Counted from the first letter of the stretch, positions 28,221 to 37,734 are shown. The stretch: 64,000 nt of DNA from Clostridium sp. (GCF_026168755.1 NZ_JAPFDR010000005.1:51282-115281), one strand, 5' to 3'. Numbers and translations: made by a program. The notes: generated by a model from the sequence alone, not told the origin.

Positions 28221-29018
28221 ATGGGAATTTCGATTGTTGTTACATCAGGAAAGGGTGGAGTTGGAAAAACTACAACAACTGCAAACTTAGGAACTGCATT
28301 AGCAGCATTAGGGAAAAAAGTTGTAGTAGTTGATGGAGACACTGGATTAAGAAATCTTGATGTGCTAATGGGATTAGAAAATAGAATAGTTTATACAATA
28401 ATAGATGTAATTGAAAATAGATGTAGATTAAAACAAGCATTGATAAAAGATAAGAGATATACGAATCTTTGTTTACTACCAACAGCTCAAACAAAGGACA
28501 AGGATGATATAAGAGCTCAAGATATGTTTGATTTAGTTAATAAGCTTAAAGAGGAGTTTGATTATGTATTAATTGATTCACCAGCTGGAATTGAACAAGG
28601 ATTTGAAAATTCTGTTGTTGGTGCAGATAAAGCTATAGTAGTAGTTAATCCAGAAATTACTTCAGTTAGAGATGCTGATAGAGTAATAGGAAAATTAGAT
28701 GCAAAAGGATTAGAAGATCATTCTGTTATAGTTAATAGGTTAAATTATGAAATGACAAAAAGAGGAGATATGCTTGATGTTTCAGATATTATAGAAACTT
28801 TATCTGTTAAGTTATTAGGTGTTGTACCTGATGATAGAAGTATAACTGTTTCAACTAATAAAGGAGAACCTATAGTTTTAGATGATAAAGCTCTTTCAGG
28901 TCAAGCGTTTAGAAACATAGCTAAAAGAATTACAGGTGAAGAAGTTCCTTTATTAAAATTAGGAACAGAATCTACAGGATTCTTTTCAGCTATAAGAAAG
29001 ATTTTTAAGAAAAGCTAG
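28221..29018 (+). CDS. minD: Septum site-determining ATPase MinD
   Basis: A 265-residue deviant Walker ATPase. SGKGGVGKTTTTAN (residues 9-22) is the signature P-loop, and DYVLIDSPAGIEQG the Walker B. The C-terminal amphipathic tail GFFSAIRKIFKKS is the membrane-targeting sequence. MinD recruits MinC to the membrane and is displaced by MinE. GGAGGG precedes the start, 15 bases after minC. Confidence 0.97.
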   Translation: MGISIVVTSGKGGVGKTTTTANLGTALAALGKKVVVVDGDTGLRNLDVLMGLENRIVYTIIDVIENRCRLKQALIKDKRYTNLCLLPTAQTKDKDDIRAQDMFDLVNKLKEEFDYVLIDSPAGIEQGFENSVVGADKAIVVVNPEITSVRDADRVIGKLDAKGLEDHSVIVNRLNYEMTKRGDMLDVSDIIETLSVKLLGVVPDDRSITVSTNKGEPIVLDDKALSGQAFRNIAKRITGEEVPLLKLGTESTGFFSAIRKIFKKS

Positions 29019-29033
29019 GGGGATAAAGGCTGT

Positions 29034-29303
29034 ATGGATTTATTAAGAGTATTTTCTAACAAAAGTACACCAAAAGAAGTGGCTAAAGATAGATTAAAGT
29101 TAATACTTATTCATGATAGAGGTGATTTAGCTCCTGAAACTTTAGATAAGATAAGAAAAGAAATATTAGAAGTTATTTCTAAGTATATAGAGATCGATGC
29201 TAATGATGTAGAGATATCGTTAAATAGAAGTGATGATATTCAAGGAGAGGGTTCACCGGCGTTAATTGCAAATATTCCAATAAAGAATATGAGAAATAGA
29301 TAA
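29034..29303 (+). CDS. minE: Cell division topological specificity factor MinE
   Basis: An 89-residue protein with the MinE pattern: amphipathic MDLLRVFSNK at the N-terminus, APETLDKIRKEILEVISKY in the MinD-contacting helix and a beta-strand dimer region to the end. Its presence indicates an oscillating Min system rather than the DivIVA type. Last gene of minCDE, ended by a terminator. Confidence 0.93.
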   Translation: MDLLRVFSNKSTPKEVAKDRLKLILIHDRGDLAPETLDKIRKEILEVISKYIEIDANDVEISLNRSDDIQGEGSPALIANIPIKNMRNR

Positions 29304-29305
29304 TA

Positions 29306-29341
29306 TAAAGAGACTGTTAAAAATAATAGCAGTCTCTTTTA
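29306..29341 (+). terminator. Terminator of minCDE
   Basis: AAAGAGACTG / CAGTCTCTTT is a perfect 10-bp stem with a T tail. The next 230 bases up to rodA are AT-rich; I see no feature in them other than the ribosome site AAGGAGGT of rodA. Confidence 0.85.
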
Positions 29342-29573
29342 AATTAAGCTAATATTTAAAAGTTTTTATATAAATAATATATGTATAAAGTAAATTATGT
29401 TGTTTAAACAGGTTTATGCTGAGTGTTAGTATCTTGAAAAATATATAGTAAGACATGATGAATTAGTAATTCTTAAAAGTTTATGAATTTTATATGTAGC
29501 AATATAATTATTTATGGAGAAAAAGTGGGAAATAGGATATAATAAGTAAGTATAAATTCAAGGAGGTAAAAGT

Positions 29574-30710
29574 ATGATACCTTTATCAAAGTTTAAACTG
29601 AATTTAAAAAATTTAAAAAAAGTAGATATATGGATGTTTATGTCTATAATATTGATAACGATGTTCGGTATAGTTAATATATATCTTGCTAAAAAGGCAT
29701 CTACTGGTGGAATGTTATTTCCATTAAAACAATCACTATTTTTTGGAGCCTCAATAGTATTATTGTATTTTGTATTGGCAATAGATTATTCAATAATTAA
29801 AGCATTTACACCAATATTTTATTGGACATCAATTGCATTGTTAGTTTTAGTTTTTATAATAGGTTCAAGAATTAATGGAGCTCAAGGATGGATAAGATTA
29901 GGAGTATTATCATTTCAGCCAGCTGAATTAGCAAAGGTTGCAACTGTTATGATGCTGGGTAAGAAGTTAGAAGATATGGATGGAGAAATAAATAATTTAA
30001 AAAACTTCTTTGTACTAGCTTTTTATGCAGTAATACCAGCAGGACTTATAGTAATCCAACCAGATATGGGAATGACAATGGTATTATTCTTTATGGTTTT
30101 AGGTGTTTTCTTTATAGGTGGACTAGATAAAAGAATAATTTTAGGTGGATTAGGTGCATTAATACTAGGAATTGTATTGGTGTGGAACTCAGGATTGATA
30201 CAAGATTATCAAAAGAGAAGAGTAACATCATTTAGAAATCCAGAAACTGATACTTCGGGGTCAGGGTACCATTTAAGGCAGTCTCTTATAGCAATTGGTT
30301 CAGGCGGATTCTTTGGAACTCTTGATTCGCTAGCTAATGATGGGACAGGTGGATATGCATCACAATATGTTCCAGAAATACAAACAGACTTCATCTTTAG
30401 TCAAGTATGTCAACAATGGGGGACTTTGGGGGCAATTTGCTTACTAGCCTTATATGGATTGCTTATATCAAGAATGATTAATATAGCACGGACAGCAAAG
30501 GACTTATTTGGAACTATATTAACAACAGGAATGATTGCGTATTTCCTGTTTGCAATATGGCAAAATATTGGAATGACTATAGGGTTAATGCCTATCACAG
30601 GTATAACATTACCATTAGTTAGTTATGGTGGAAGTTCTTTAGCCACAACTATTCTTTCCTTAGGCTTAGTTCTTAATATAGGAATGAGACGAAAAAAATT
30701 AAATTTTTAA
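29574..30710 (+). CDS. rodA: Rod-shape SEDS glycosyltransferase RodA
   Basis: A 378-residue SEDS-family membrane protein with about ten membrane segments. Family landmarks include RINGAQGWIRLGVLSFQPAE (about 100-120), QPDMGMTMV, SGSGYHLRQSLIAIGSGG (about 218-238) and GITLPLVSYGGSSL near the C-terminus. It polymerises lipid II into glycan strands together with the PBP2 encoded at 24372-27302. RodA is preferred over FtsW because of its neighbours. A strong hairpin follows. Confidence 0.92.
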   Translation: MIPLSKFKLNLKNLKKVDIWMFMSIILITMFGIVNIYLAKKASTGGMLFPLKQSLFFGASIVLLYFVLAIDYSIIKAFTPIFYWTSIALLVLVFIIGSRINGAQGWIRLGVLSFQPAELAKVATVMMLGKKLEDMDGEINNLKNFFVLAFYAVIPAGLIVIQPDMGMTMVLFFMVLGVFFIGGLDKRIILGGLGALILGIVLVWNSGLIQDYQKRRVTSFRNPETDTSGSGYHLRQSLIAIGSGGFFGTLDSLANDGTGGYASQYVPEIQTDFIFSQVCQQWGTLGAICLLALYGLLISRMINIARTAKDLFGTILTTGMIAYFLFAIWQNIGMTIGLMPITGITLPLVSYGGSSLATTILSLGLVLNIGMRRKKLNF

Positions 30711-30719
30711 ATAAGTTAA

Positions 30720-30759
30720 ATGCAATATATTGTAGATACAATATATTGCATATTTTTTT
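30720..30759 (+). terminator. Terminator of rodA
   Basis: ATGCAATATATTGT / ACAATATATTGCAT is a perfect 14-bp stem with a 4-base loop, followed by a T run. Confidence 0.85.
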
Positions 30760-30804
30760 GATTATAAAAATATAATCTAATAAGCAATTTTTCGGGAGGA
30801 AAGA

Positions 30805-31197
30805 ATGAGTAGTTATAATTATCAATACAAAAGATACTATCAAGAATTACAAAATAAGAATTTGGGAAGAAATAAATCTCCAGTTTATAGAAGGAATACA
30901 TTTGATGAAGTGTATGGAGATGAAATTAAAAAGAGAGAGAATAAAGATTTTTTTTCAAGTATGGTTAATGTTTTTATTTATCAACTAGTTGTTGTTATAT
31001 TTATGTTTATGGCAGCTTTTTATTTTAAATATTCTCCAAATGAACAGGATTCTTATAAAAATGTAAAGGCAGTAATTAATGATACAACTTATAGTATTAA
31101 CAATGAGGGTATTGAATCCATTAACATTTCAGAAATATTAAATAAGGTAAATAATTACATAAAGACAAGTTTAAATGGAGGAAAAGCTGATTTTTAA
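30805..31197 (+). CDS. Single-pass membrane protein upstream of the SpoIVFB-like protease
   Basis: A 130-residue protein with a tyrosine- and lysine-rich cytoplasmic N-terminus (about 1-50), one membrane helix (about 54-75, VFIYQLVVVIFMFMAAFYF) and a short extracytoplasmic part. I recognise no family. Its place directly before the M50 protease is where SpoIVFA lies in Bacillus, and the layout (one membrane helix, outer domain) is similar, but the LytM-like domain of SpoIVFA is missing. A role as protease partner is inference. Confidence 0.6.
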   Translation: MSSYNYQYKRYYQELQNKNLGRNKSPVYRRNTFDEVYGDEIKKRENKDFFSSMVNVFIYQLVVVIFMFMAAFYFKYSPNEQDSYKNVKAVINDTTYSINNEGIESINISEILNKVNNYIKTSLNGGKADF

Positions 31198-31259
31198 AAT
31201 AAAAAATCCTAATAGGAGGGTGATTATTAATAGAGTGTAAGCCTATAAAGGAGCTATAA

Positions 31260-32123
31260 ATGGATAGATGGAAAAAAAGTGTTTTAGCTGAAATTATATT
31301 ATTTTTTATACTTCTTAGTTTAAATAAATCAATTATTTTAGCATTTATAAGTATATTTCTTCATGAGATATCCCATATAGTTGTAGCTAAAAGAAATGGC
31401 TGTAAATTTAATAATTTTAAAATTCATATATATGGTACCAATGCTGAGTTTATAAATATTGATGAATTATCTAAGAAGGAAAAAATTCAAATATATTTAG
31501 CTGGACCATGCATGAATCTAGCCATTGCATTTATATTTTTTCTTGTTGGTTTAATAATTAATAATAATATTATAAATAAAATAATTAATATTAATTTAAG
31601 TTTATTGTGTTTTAATATTCTTCCAGCATATCCTTTAGATGGTTCTAGAATATTAGAAATTATATTATCAGAAAAAATATTATATAAAAAAGTTAATGAT
31701 ATAATTTCTAAAATAAGTTATATTATTGCAATACTTCTAATTACTATTACTTTAATTGTATTTATATATAGTAAAAGTCTAAACGTTAGTTTGATTGTTG
31801 CGGCTATAATAATTTGTTTAATAACTAAAGGTGAGAAAAAATCAGCTATGTATATATTAATGAGAAATATATTTGTAAAAAGAAATAAGCTATTAAGAAA
31901 TAAATATATTGAAAATAAGAGTATATCGGTATATTACAAATTAGGTCTAATTAATGTTATGGCAATAATAGATAAAAATAGATTTAATTCATTTTATATA
32001 CTAGACGATGATTTAAAGCTTTTGTTTATAATGCATGAAGATGAATTAATAGAAGCTTTAAAACTTTATGGAAATATTACATTAGAGGAATATTTTAATA
32101 TAAGGAGCATATCTTCGAATTAG
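31260..32123 (+). CDS. spoIVFB: SpoIVFB-like M50 site-2 metalloprotease
   Basis: A 287-residue intramembrane zinc protease. HEISH (H35, E36, H39) is the metal site in the first helices, and LPAYPLDGSRIL (about residue 125) holds the third ligand. About six membrane segments are followed by a CBS-like cytoplasmic region from about 190. In Bacillus SpoIVFB cleaves pro-sigma K in the mother cell; that function is inferred from family and spore context. AAGGAG precedes the start. Confidence 0.85.
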   Translation: MDRWKKSVLAEIILFFILLSLNKSIILAFISIFLHEISHIVVAKRNGCKFNNFKIHIYGTNAEFINIDELSKKEKIQIYLAGPCMNLAIAFIFFLVGLIINNNIINKIININLSLLCFNILPAYPLDGSRILEIILSEKILYKKVNDIISKISYIIAILLITITLIVFIYSKSLNVSLIVAAIIICLITKGEKKSAMYILMRNIFVKRNKLLRNKYIENKSISVYYKLGLINVMAIIDKNRFNSFYILDDDLKLLFIMHEDELIEALKLYGNITLEEYFNIRSISSN

Positions 32124-32249
32124 TTTACTTTTTTATGACTAATATGCTAGAATAGTAAAGATAATTATGAAAGTTACAAGCTTAGAAATATATTAAAAAT
32201 TTTGCGGTTAATTAAGTGGTTTAATATATTTGATACTAATTAAACTCAG

Positions 32250-32427
32250 TTAAGAGTTGCCTGTGTCAACATTAAGAAATTAATGTGAAAATAAGTTTTC
32301 AACTTATTTTTTCTTTATTTATCCGAAGAATTTTAAAGTTGTGGTAGGCAACTCTTAATATTTTGAACTGGCGAAATGCTGTTCAAAAGCTTAATTGTTT
32401 AATTTAAAATATTGCTTCGTAATATTT
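32250..32427 (+). ncRNA. Candidate structured leader RNA before the radical SAM gene
   Basis: A perfect 13-bp outer stem (TTAAGAGTTGCCT at 32250-32262 with AGGCAACTCTTAA at 32346-32358) encloses two hairpins: ACATTAA-gaaa-TTAATGT (32269-32286) and AAATAAGTT-ttc-AACTTATTT (32289-32309), the latter followed by Ts. Downstream are TTTTGAAC / GTTCAAAA (32361-32388) and AAATATT / AATATTT (32407-32427), which ends 45 bases before the start codon. The arrangement resembles a multi-stem regulatory leader. No Rfam family was recognised from memory. Confidence 0.5.
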
Positions 32428-32471
32428 AAGTTGTTATGAGTAAGTTTATTGATAAATTAAAGGAGGTACTT

Positions 32472-34331
32472 ATGAATAAAATAACTGATGATATTTTATG
32501 TAAGGTAGAAAAACCATCTAGATATGTAGGTGGAGAATTAAATCAAGTTATAAAAAATCCAGATGATGTTAATATAAGATTTGCATTTTGTTTTCCAGAT
32601 GTATATGAAGTTGGTATGTCTCACTTAGGAACAAGAATTTTATATCATACTATAAATGAAAGAAAAGATACATATTGTGAAAGAGTATTTACACCATGGC
32701 CAGATATGGAAGGGTTAATGAGAGAAAATAATATAAAGTTATTTTCTTTAGAAACTAAAACTTCATTAGATAAATTTGATATGTTAGGATTTACTCTTCA
32801 ATATGAAATGAGTTATACAAACATATTAAATATGCTTCATATGTCAGGAATACCTATAAGAGCAAGTGAAAGAGGAGAAGATGAGCCAATAATTATGGCG
32901 GGAGGCCCTTGTGCATATAATCCAGAACCTTTATATGATATCGTAGATTTCTTCGAAATTGGTGAAGGTGAAGAAATGATGAATGATGTTTTAGAGGTTT
33001 ATGCAAGACATAAAGCTAATGGAAAAGTTAATAAAAAAGAATTCTTAAGGGAAATATCAAAGATAGGTGGAGTTTATGTTCCAAGTCTTTATGATGTTAC
33101 ATATAACGAAGATGGAACTATAAAAGAGTTTAAGCCTAAATACGAAGATGTTCCAGCTAAGGTTAAAAAGAGAATAGTTAATGACTTTGATTCAGTAGCA
33201 TTCCCGGATGAAATGATAGTTCCTTATACTGAAATAGTTCATGATAGAGTTGTTTTAGAAACAGCTAGAGGATGTACTAATGGTTGTAGATTCTGTCAAG
33301 CAGGAATGATTTATAGACCAGTTAGAGAAAAAACTACAAATACTTTATTAGAGCAAGCTAGAAAAGCCCTTAAGGCTACTGGATATAATGAAGTATCGTT
33401 AGCTTCTTTAAGTATTTGTGATTACTCTAATATTCAAAATTTAATATCTAGTTTAATTTTAGAACATGAATGGGATAAGGTTGGTATAGCCCTTCCATCA
33501 ATAAGAGTTGATGCTTTTTCAGTAGACCTAATAAAAGAAATTCAAAAAGTTAGAAAAACTGGGTTAACTTTTGCTCCAGAAGCTGGTTCTCAAAGAATGA
33601 GAGACATAATAAATAAGGGGTTAACTGAAGAAAGAATTTTAGAAGCTGCTAAGAGTGCTTTTGAATCAGGATGGAGCACTATTAAATTATACTTCATATT
33701 AGGATTACCTTATGAAACAACAGAGGATGCAGCAGGAATTGGTGAATTAGCAGAAAAAATGGCTGATGTTTACTTTGGAATTCCAAAGAATGTTAGAAAT
33801 AAGGGGTTAAAAATTACAGTAAGTACATCTATATTAGTTCCAAAGCCATTTACTCCATTCCAATGGGCTCCAATGGCTAGACCAGAAATAGTTGATGAAA
33901 GAATTAAAGCTGTTAGAGGTGCTATAAAATCAAGAAGTATAGTTTATAACTATCATGAGCAAGAAACTTCATTTATGGAAGCTGTATTTGCAAGAGGTGA
34001 TAGAAGAACTTGTGATGTTTTAATAAAGGCATTTGAAAAGGGTGCTAAATTTGATGGATGGTCAGAATACTTCAATATGGATATATGGAACGAAGCTATG
34101 TCTGAATGTAATTTAGATCCAGATTTCTATGTATATAGAGATAGAAGTTATGAAGAAATACTTCCATGGGATTTCATAGATATCGGAGTTAATAGAAAAT
34201 ATCTTGAAAGAGAAAATGAAAAGGCTAAAAAAGCTGAGCTTACTAGGAATTGTTTAGAAGGTTGTACAGGATGTGGAATAAACGTAAACTTTAAAGAAGG
34301 GAAGTGTTTTGAAGGTGCGATACGTAATTAA
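32472..34331 (+). CDS. B12-binding-domain radical SAM protein, TIGR03960-type
   Basis: A protein of about 619 residues. The N-terminal part resembles a cobalamin-binding fold (CFPDVYEVGMSHLGTRILYH), and the radical SAM core has the 4Fe-4S cluster motif CTNGCRFC (about residue 268). The C-terminus ends in a cysteine-rich CLEGCTGCGIN. The substrate is unknown; the family is linked to RNA or ribosome genes and is nearly always next to the DUF2344 gene, as here. The start at 32472 has AAAGGAGGT; an in-frame ATG at 32436 lies in the leader without a site. Confidence 0.88.
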   Translation: MNKITDDILCKVEKPSRYVGGELNQVIKNPDDVNIRFAFCFPDVYEVGMSHLGTRILYHTINERKDTYCERVFTPWPDMEGLMRENNIKLFSLETKTSLDKFDMLGFTLQYEMSYTNILNMLHMSGIPIRASERGEDEPIIMAGGPCAYNPEPLYDIVDFFEIGEGEEMMNDVLEVYARHKANGKVNKKEFLREISKIGGVYVPSLYDVTYNEDGTIKEFKPKYEDVPAKVKKRIVNDFDSVAFPDEMIVPYTEIVHDRVVLETARGCTNGCRFCQAGMIYRPVREKTTNTLLEQARKALKATGYNEVSLASLSICDYSNIQNLISSLILEHEWDKVGIALPSIRVDAFSVDLIKEIQKVRKTGLTFAPEAGSQRMRDIINKGLTEERILEAAKSAFESGWSTIKLYFILGLPYETTEDAAGIGELAEKMADVYFGIPKNVRNKGLKITVSTSILVPKPFTPFQWAPMARPEIVDERIKAVRGAIKSRSIVYNYHEQETSFMEAVFARGDRRTCDVLIKAFEKGAKFDGWSEYFNMDIWNEAMSECNLDPDFYVYRDRSYEEILPWDFIDIGVNRKYLERENEKAKKAELTRNCLEGCTGCGINVNFKEGKCFEGAIRN

Positions 34332-35016
34332 ATTTACTAAAGGCGAGAACATTAAATTTATTGGTCATTTAGATTTAATGAGAACTATTCAAAGAATAAT
34401 AAAAAGATCAGGATTACCAGTTGAATATTCAAAAGGGTTTAATCCACATATGTCTTTATCAATAGCACAACCACTTTCAGTTGGAGTTTATTCTGATGGT
34501 GAGTATTTAGATTTAGTTTTAACAGAATCTCTTGGAGTAGGAGAAGTTATAGAAAAATTAAATGCTAGTGCTCCTCCAACAATTAAATTTTTACATGCAA
34601 CACCTGTTGAAATAGTAGAAAATGTTAAGAGATTGCCACAAGCTATGGCGCTTTTAGATGGTGCAAGATATATAATTAAAGTAAAACTTAATGAAACTTC
34701 TAAAGTTGAAGAAGAAATGATGAAGACTTTAAATGAATCTAAATGGGAAATAGTTAAGAAAACTAAAAAAGGTGAAAAGCTTACTGATATAAAACCTTTT
34801 GTTAAAGAATTTAAATATTGGGTAAAAGATAATGAATTAGTTTTAAATACGTTAATAGCAACAGGTAGTAGAGAGAATCTTTCTGCAGATCTTTTAGTAA
34901 CATATTTAAAGGGTAAAATATCAGAAGTTAATATGGACTCTTTTGTAAATATAAAAAGAGAAGAAATGTATATATTAAAAAATAATAAATATGTTCCTTT
35001 ATATAAGGGGATTTAA
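34309..35016 (+). CDS. DUF2344/TIGR03936 protein, partner of the radical SAM protein
   Basis: A 235-residue protein with the family opening RYVIKFTKGENIKFIGHLDL and SGLPVEYSKGFNPHMSLSIA. It overlaps the radical SAM gene by 23 bases, so the two are translationally coupled and probably act together. In some bacteria the two families are fused. The start is TTG at 34309, with AAGGG seven bases ahead; GTG at 34315 is an alternative closer to the family's usual start. Confidence 0.85.
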   Translation: MKVRYVIKFTKGENIKFIGHLDLMRTIQRIIKRSGLPVEYSKGFNPHMSLSIAQPLSVGVYSDGEYLDLVLTESLGVGEVIEKLNASAPPTIKFLHATPVEIVENVKRLPQAMALLDGARYIIKVKLNETSKVEEEMMKTLNESKWEIVKKTKKGEKLTDIKPFVKEFKYWVKDNELVLNTLIATGSRENLSADLLVTYLKGKISEVNMDSFVNIKREEMYILKNNKYVPLYKGI

Positions 35017-35028
35017 GGTAGTTTTGAT

Positions 35029-36471
35029 ATGAGAGAAATTTTCATTGAAAAAAGAGAAAGCTTAATTAGAATTGCAGTAAAAGAACAAGATGAGTTAATG
35101 GAGTGCCTTGTAGAGGAGGACTCCGTTAATCCACAAATTGGAGAAGTGTATAAAGCTAGAGTTAAGAATATAATTCCTGGAATTAACTCTGTATTTTTAG
35201 ATATAGGCTTAGAAAAAGAAGCTTATATGTATTACAGTGAAGAGTTAAAAAGAGTTGGAATAAAAAAAGGTCAGGAGTTATTAGTAGAAGTCTTAAAAGA
35301 ACCTTTAGGAAATAAAGGTGCTAAAGTTAGCAATAAAGTTACTATACTGGGAAGATTTATTGTTTTAACAGTAGGAGATGAAGGAATAACTGTATCAAAA
35401 CGAATTTCTGATGTAGAACAAAAAAGAAGATTAACTACTCTTATAAATCCAATTAGAGGAATTGGAATTGTATTTAGAACAGATGCTGAATCTGCAACAA
35501 ATGAAGAATTAAGTGAAGAACTAAATTATCTTTTAAGTAAAAAAGATGATATGGAAAGAAAGCTTAAATACTCTAAAAATATAGGTAAAATTAAATCAAA
35601 TAGCCTAATTACAAGATTTTTAGAAGAACTTGATAATAGAAAAACTAAAATTGTTGTAGATGATGAAGAATTTCTAGAAATAGTAAAGGGTTTAGTTAAC
35701 AATCATGGCAATGTTGAATTTAAACTTTATGAAGGTACGAGAACTTTATTTGATTATGGTGGAATAGAAAAAGAAATAATTAAATTAAGGCATAAAAAGG
35801 TTAATATACCTTGCGGTGGATATATTGTAATAGATAAAACAGAGGCTATGTATGTAATAGATGTTAATAGTGGAAAAAATACAAAGGGTAGAGATTTTAA
35901 TAAAACTATAATGCAAACTAATTTAGAGGCTGCAAAAGAAGTAGGAAGACAAATTAGATTAAGAAATTTAAGTGGAATAATAGTTGTTGATTTCATTGAT
36001 ATGAGAGATGAAAAACAAAAAATATTTGTACTTAAGGAACTTAAAAAAGCGTTAGAAGCAGATAAGGGAAATGTTAAAGTTTTTCCTTTTACAGAGCTTG
36101 ATTTAATTCAAATAAGTAGAAAAAGAAAAGGTAAGTCTATTTATGAGTATTTAGAAGAGCCTTGTAGAAAATGTAAAAGCAATGGATTCCTTTTGAGATT
36201 ATCTTATATTGAAACTCTTATTAGAAATGAAATTATAAAATGTTCAAATGAGAACTCTATAAATGATTTTTATGTTGAGATAGATAAAAATTATGAAGAG
36301 GACATAAAGGGAGATTTATTTAAATTTTTGAAAAATATTGATGGATTAGATAAGGAAATTTATCTGAATTTTGTCGATGATATAGAAGGGTATAAGGTTG
36401 AACCTCTTATATTCTCTAATCAAAAAGAAAATTACCAAAAGTACAAGATAAAAACAATTGAAAAATTGTAA
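35029..36471 (+). CDS. rng: Ribonuclease G/E family protein
   Basis: A 480-residue endoribonuclease. An N-terminal S1 domain (about 35-110, with GINSVFLDIGLEKEAYM) is followed by the RNase H-like and catalytic core. The acidic metal residues lie in YVIDVNSGKNTKGRDF and VVDFIDMRDE (about 280-325). The zinc-link cysteines are in EPCRKCKSNG (about 380). Length matches RNase G rather than full-length RNase E. Such enzymes act in rRNA maturation and mRNA decay. The position before rplU-prp-rpmA is typical. Confidence 0.93.
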   Translation: MREIFIEKRESLIRIAVKEQDELMECLVEEDSVNPQIGEVYKARVKNIIPGINSVFLDIGLEKEAYMYYSEELKRVGIKKGQELLVEVLKEPLGNKGAKVSNKVTILGRFIVLTVGDEGITVSKRISDVEQKRRLTTLINPIRGIGIVFRTDAESATNEELSEELNYLLSKKDDMERKLKYSKNIGKIKSNSLITRFLEELDNRKTKIVVDDEEFLEIVKGLVNNHGNVEFKLYEGTRTLFDYGGIEKEIIKLRHKKVNIPCGGYIVIDKTEAMYVIDVNSGKNTKGRDFNKTIMQTNLEAAKEVGRQIRLRNLSGIIVVDFIDMRDEKQKIFVLKELKKALEADKGNVKVFPFTELDLIQISRKRKGKSIYEYLEEPCRKCKSNGFLLRLSYIETLIRNEIIKCSNENSINDFYVEIDKNYEEDIKGDLFKFLKNIDGLDKEIYLNFVDDIEGYKVEPLIFSNQKENYQKYKIKTIEKL

Positions 36472-36479
36472 TAAACTTC

Positions 36480-36509
36480 TTTACAAAATGTATTTTTATG
36501 TGATAGAAT
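36480..36509 (+). promoter_or_regulatory. Promoter of the rplU-prp-rpmA operon
   Basis: TTTACA (36480-36485) and TAGAAT (36504-36509) are separated by 18 bases and precede the L21 leader. Confidence 0.65.
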
Positions 36510-36512
36510 GTC

Positions 36513-36592
36513 ATATGTAAACCGCACATAACGGGTTTTAATAAAAACAAAGTTAAATCTTTGTACCTACATTGGCGAGACCGTTTAAGAGG
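36513..36592 (+). promoter_or_regulatory. Ribosomal protein L21 leader
   Basis: The stretch holds AACCGCACATAACGGGTT (36520-36537, a hairpin with a CCG/CGG stem), ACAAAG / CTTTGT (36547-36562) and GCGAGACCGTTTAAG just before GGAGGTG. The CCGCACA-ACGGGTTTTA core is characteristic of the Firmicutes L21 leader, thought to mediate feedback by a ribosomal protein. The identification is from remembered consensus. Confidence 0.75.
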
Positions 36593-36602
36593 AGGTGTTT
36601 TA

Positions 36603-36914
36603 ATGTACGCAGTAGTATTAACTGGAGGAAAACAATACAGAGTTCAAGAAGGAGACGTAATATACGTTGAAAAATTAAACGCTGAAGTTGAATCAACAGT
36701 AGAATTAACAGAGGTTTTAGCTGTTTCTAACGGAGAAACTTTAACAGTTGGTGCACCAGTAGTTGCTGGAGCTAAAGTTGTTGCTAAGGTAGCAGCTCAA
36801 GGAAAAGCTAAGAAAATCACAGTTTTCAAGTATAAGCCAAAGAAGGACTACAGAAAGAAGACTGGTCACAGACAACCTTACACTAAATTAGTAATCGAAA
36901 AAATCGAAGCTTAA
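36603..36914 (+). CDS. rplU: Large-subunit ribosomal protein L21
   Basis: A 103-residue protein starting [18 protein letters not shown], with the C-terminal signature [24 protein letters not shown] precedes the ATG at 36603; in-frame sequence upstream belongs to the leader. Codon use is that of a highly expressed gene. First gene of the operon rplU-prp-rpmA. Confidence 0.98.
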   Translation: MYAVVLTGGKQYRVQEGDVIYVEKLNAEVESTVELTEVLAVSNGETLTVGAPVVAGAKVVAKVAAQGKAKKITVFKYKPKKDYRKKTGHRQPYTKLVIEKIEA

Positions 36915-36923
36915 TTTTAAGTT

Positions 36924-37298
36924 ATGATTAAGGTTATTATATTTAAGCAAAAACATATATCTGTCGGATTTAAGATAGAGGGTCATGCTTTATCAAGAGA
37001 AGAAATTGAAAGCGCTACAGGTGATGCATATGATATGATCTGTAATAGTGTTTCGGTATTATCTCAAAGTGCTGTAATAGGTATGCAGGAAGTTTTAAAA
37101 CTACCAATAAAGTGTGAAATAAATGATGGATTTTTATCATTAGATTTAACTAATCTTAAAAATGAGGATATTGAGAGAGGGCAAGTATTACTTTTAACCT
37201 TTGAAAAAAGTTTAGAGAGTTTGATGATGTCCCTTGAAGCTAGTTTTGGTAAAAATAGACGGAATAAATATATAAAAATAAAATTCGAGGAGGTGTAA
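36924..37298 (+). CDS. prp: Ribosomal processing cysteine protease Prp
   Basis: A 124-residue protein with the catalytic histidine in [11 protein letters not shown] (about residue 22) and the catalytic cysteine in [14 protein letters not shown] (about 40). Prp removes the N-terminal extension of L27. It sits between rplU and rpmA and its stop overlaps the rpmA start (TAATG). The downstream L27 carries the extension Prp cuts, so the pair is consistent. Confidence 0.93.
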   Translation: MIKVIIFKQKHISVGFKIEGHALSREEIESATGDAYDMICNSVSVLSQSAVIGMQEVLKLPIKCEINDGFLSLDLTNLKNEDIERGQVLLLTFEKSLESLMMSLEASFGKNRRNKYIKIKFEEV

Positions 37299-37603
37299 TG
37301 AGTATGTTAATGATGAACCTTCAATTATTTGCCCACAAGAAAGGGGTAGGTAGTTCAAAGAATGGTAGAGATTCTGAATCTAAGAGATTAGGTGCTAAGG
37401 CTGCAGACGGAGAATTCGTTTTAGCTGGAAACATCCTTTACAGACAAAGAGGAACTAAGATTCACCCAGGTCTAAATGTAGGTAAGGGTGGAGATGACAC
37501 TTTATTTGCTAAGGAAGACGGAATCGTAAAATTCGAAAGAATGGGAAGAGACAAGAAAAAAGTTTCTGTTTACCCAGTAAACGTTGAAGAAATAGCTGAA
37601 TAA
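37298..37603 (+). CDS. rpmA: Large-subunit ribosomal protein L27 with cleavable extension
   Basis: A 101-residue protein. The N-terminal [16 protein letters not shown] contains the Prp cleavage motif (LQLFA-HKK); mature L27 would begin after the phenylalanine-alanine step. [15 protein letters not shown] and [20 protein letters not shown] are standard L27. GAGGAGGTG lies within the end of prp. The operon ends at a strong terminator. Confidence 0.97.
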   Translation: MSMLMMNLQLFAHKKGVGSSKNGRDSESKRLGAKAADGEFVLAGNILYRQRGTKIHPGLNVGKGGDDTLFAKEDGIVKFERMGRDKKKVSVYPVNVEEIAE

Positions 37604-37619
37604 TTATATTTTATATAGG

Positions 37620-37647
37620 TAAAAGCACCCGTAAGGGTGCTTTTATT
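37620..37647 (+). terminator. Terminator of the rplU-prp-rpmA operon
   Basis: AAAAGCACCC / GGGTGCTTTT is a perfect 10-bp stem with a GTAA tetraloop. Confidence 0.9.
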
Positions 37648-37734
37648 CTTGTAATAAATGTATTTTTTATATATACTATTATAAAATATATATGTTATGG
37701 AATAATAAAGATAAATTATTACGTTTAACATTAA

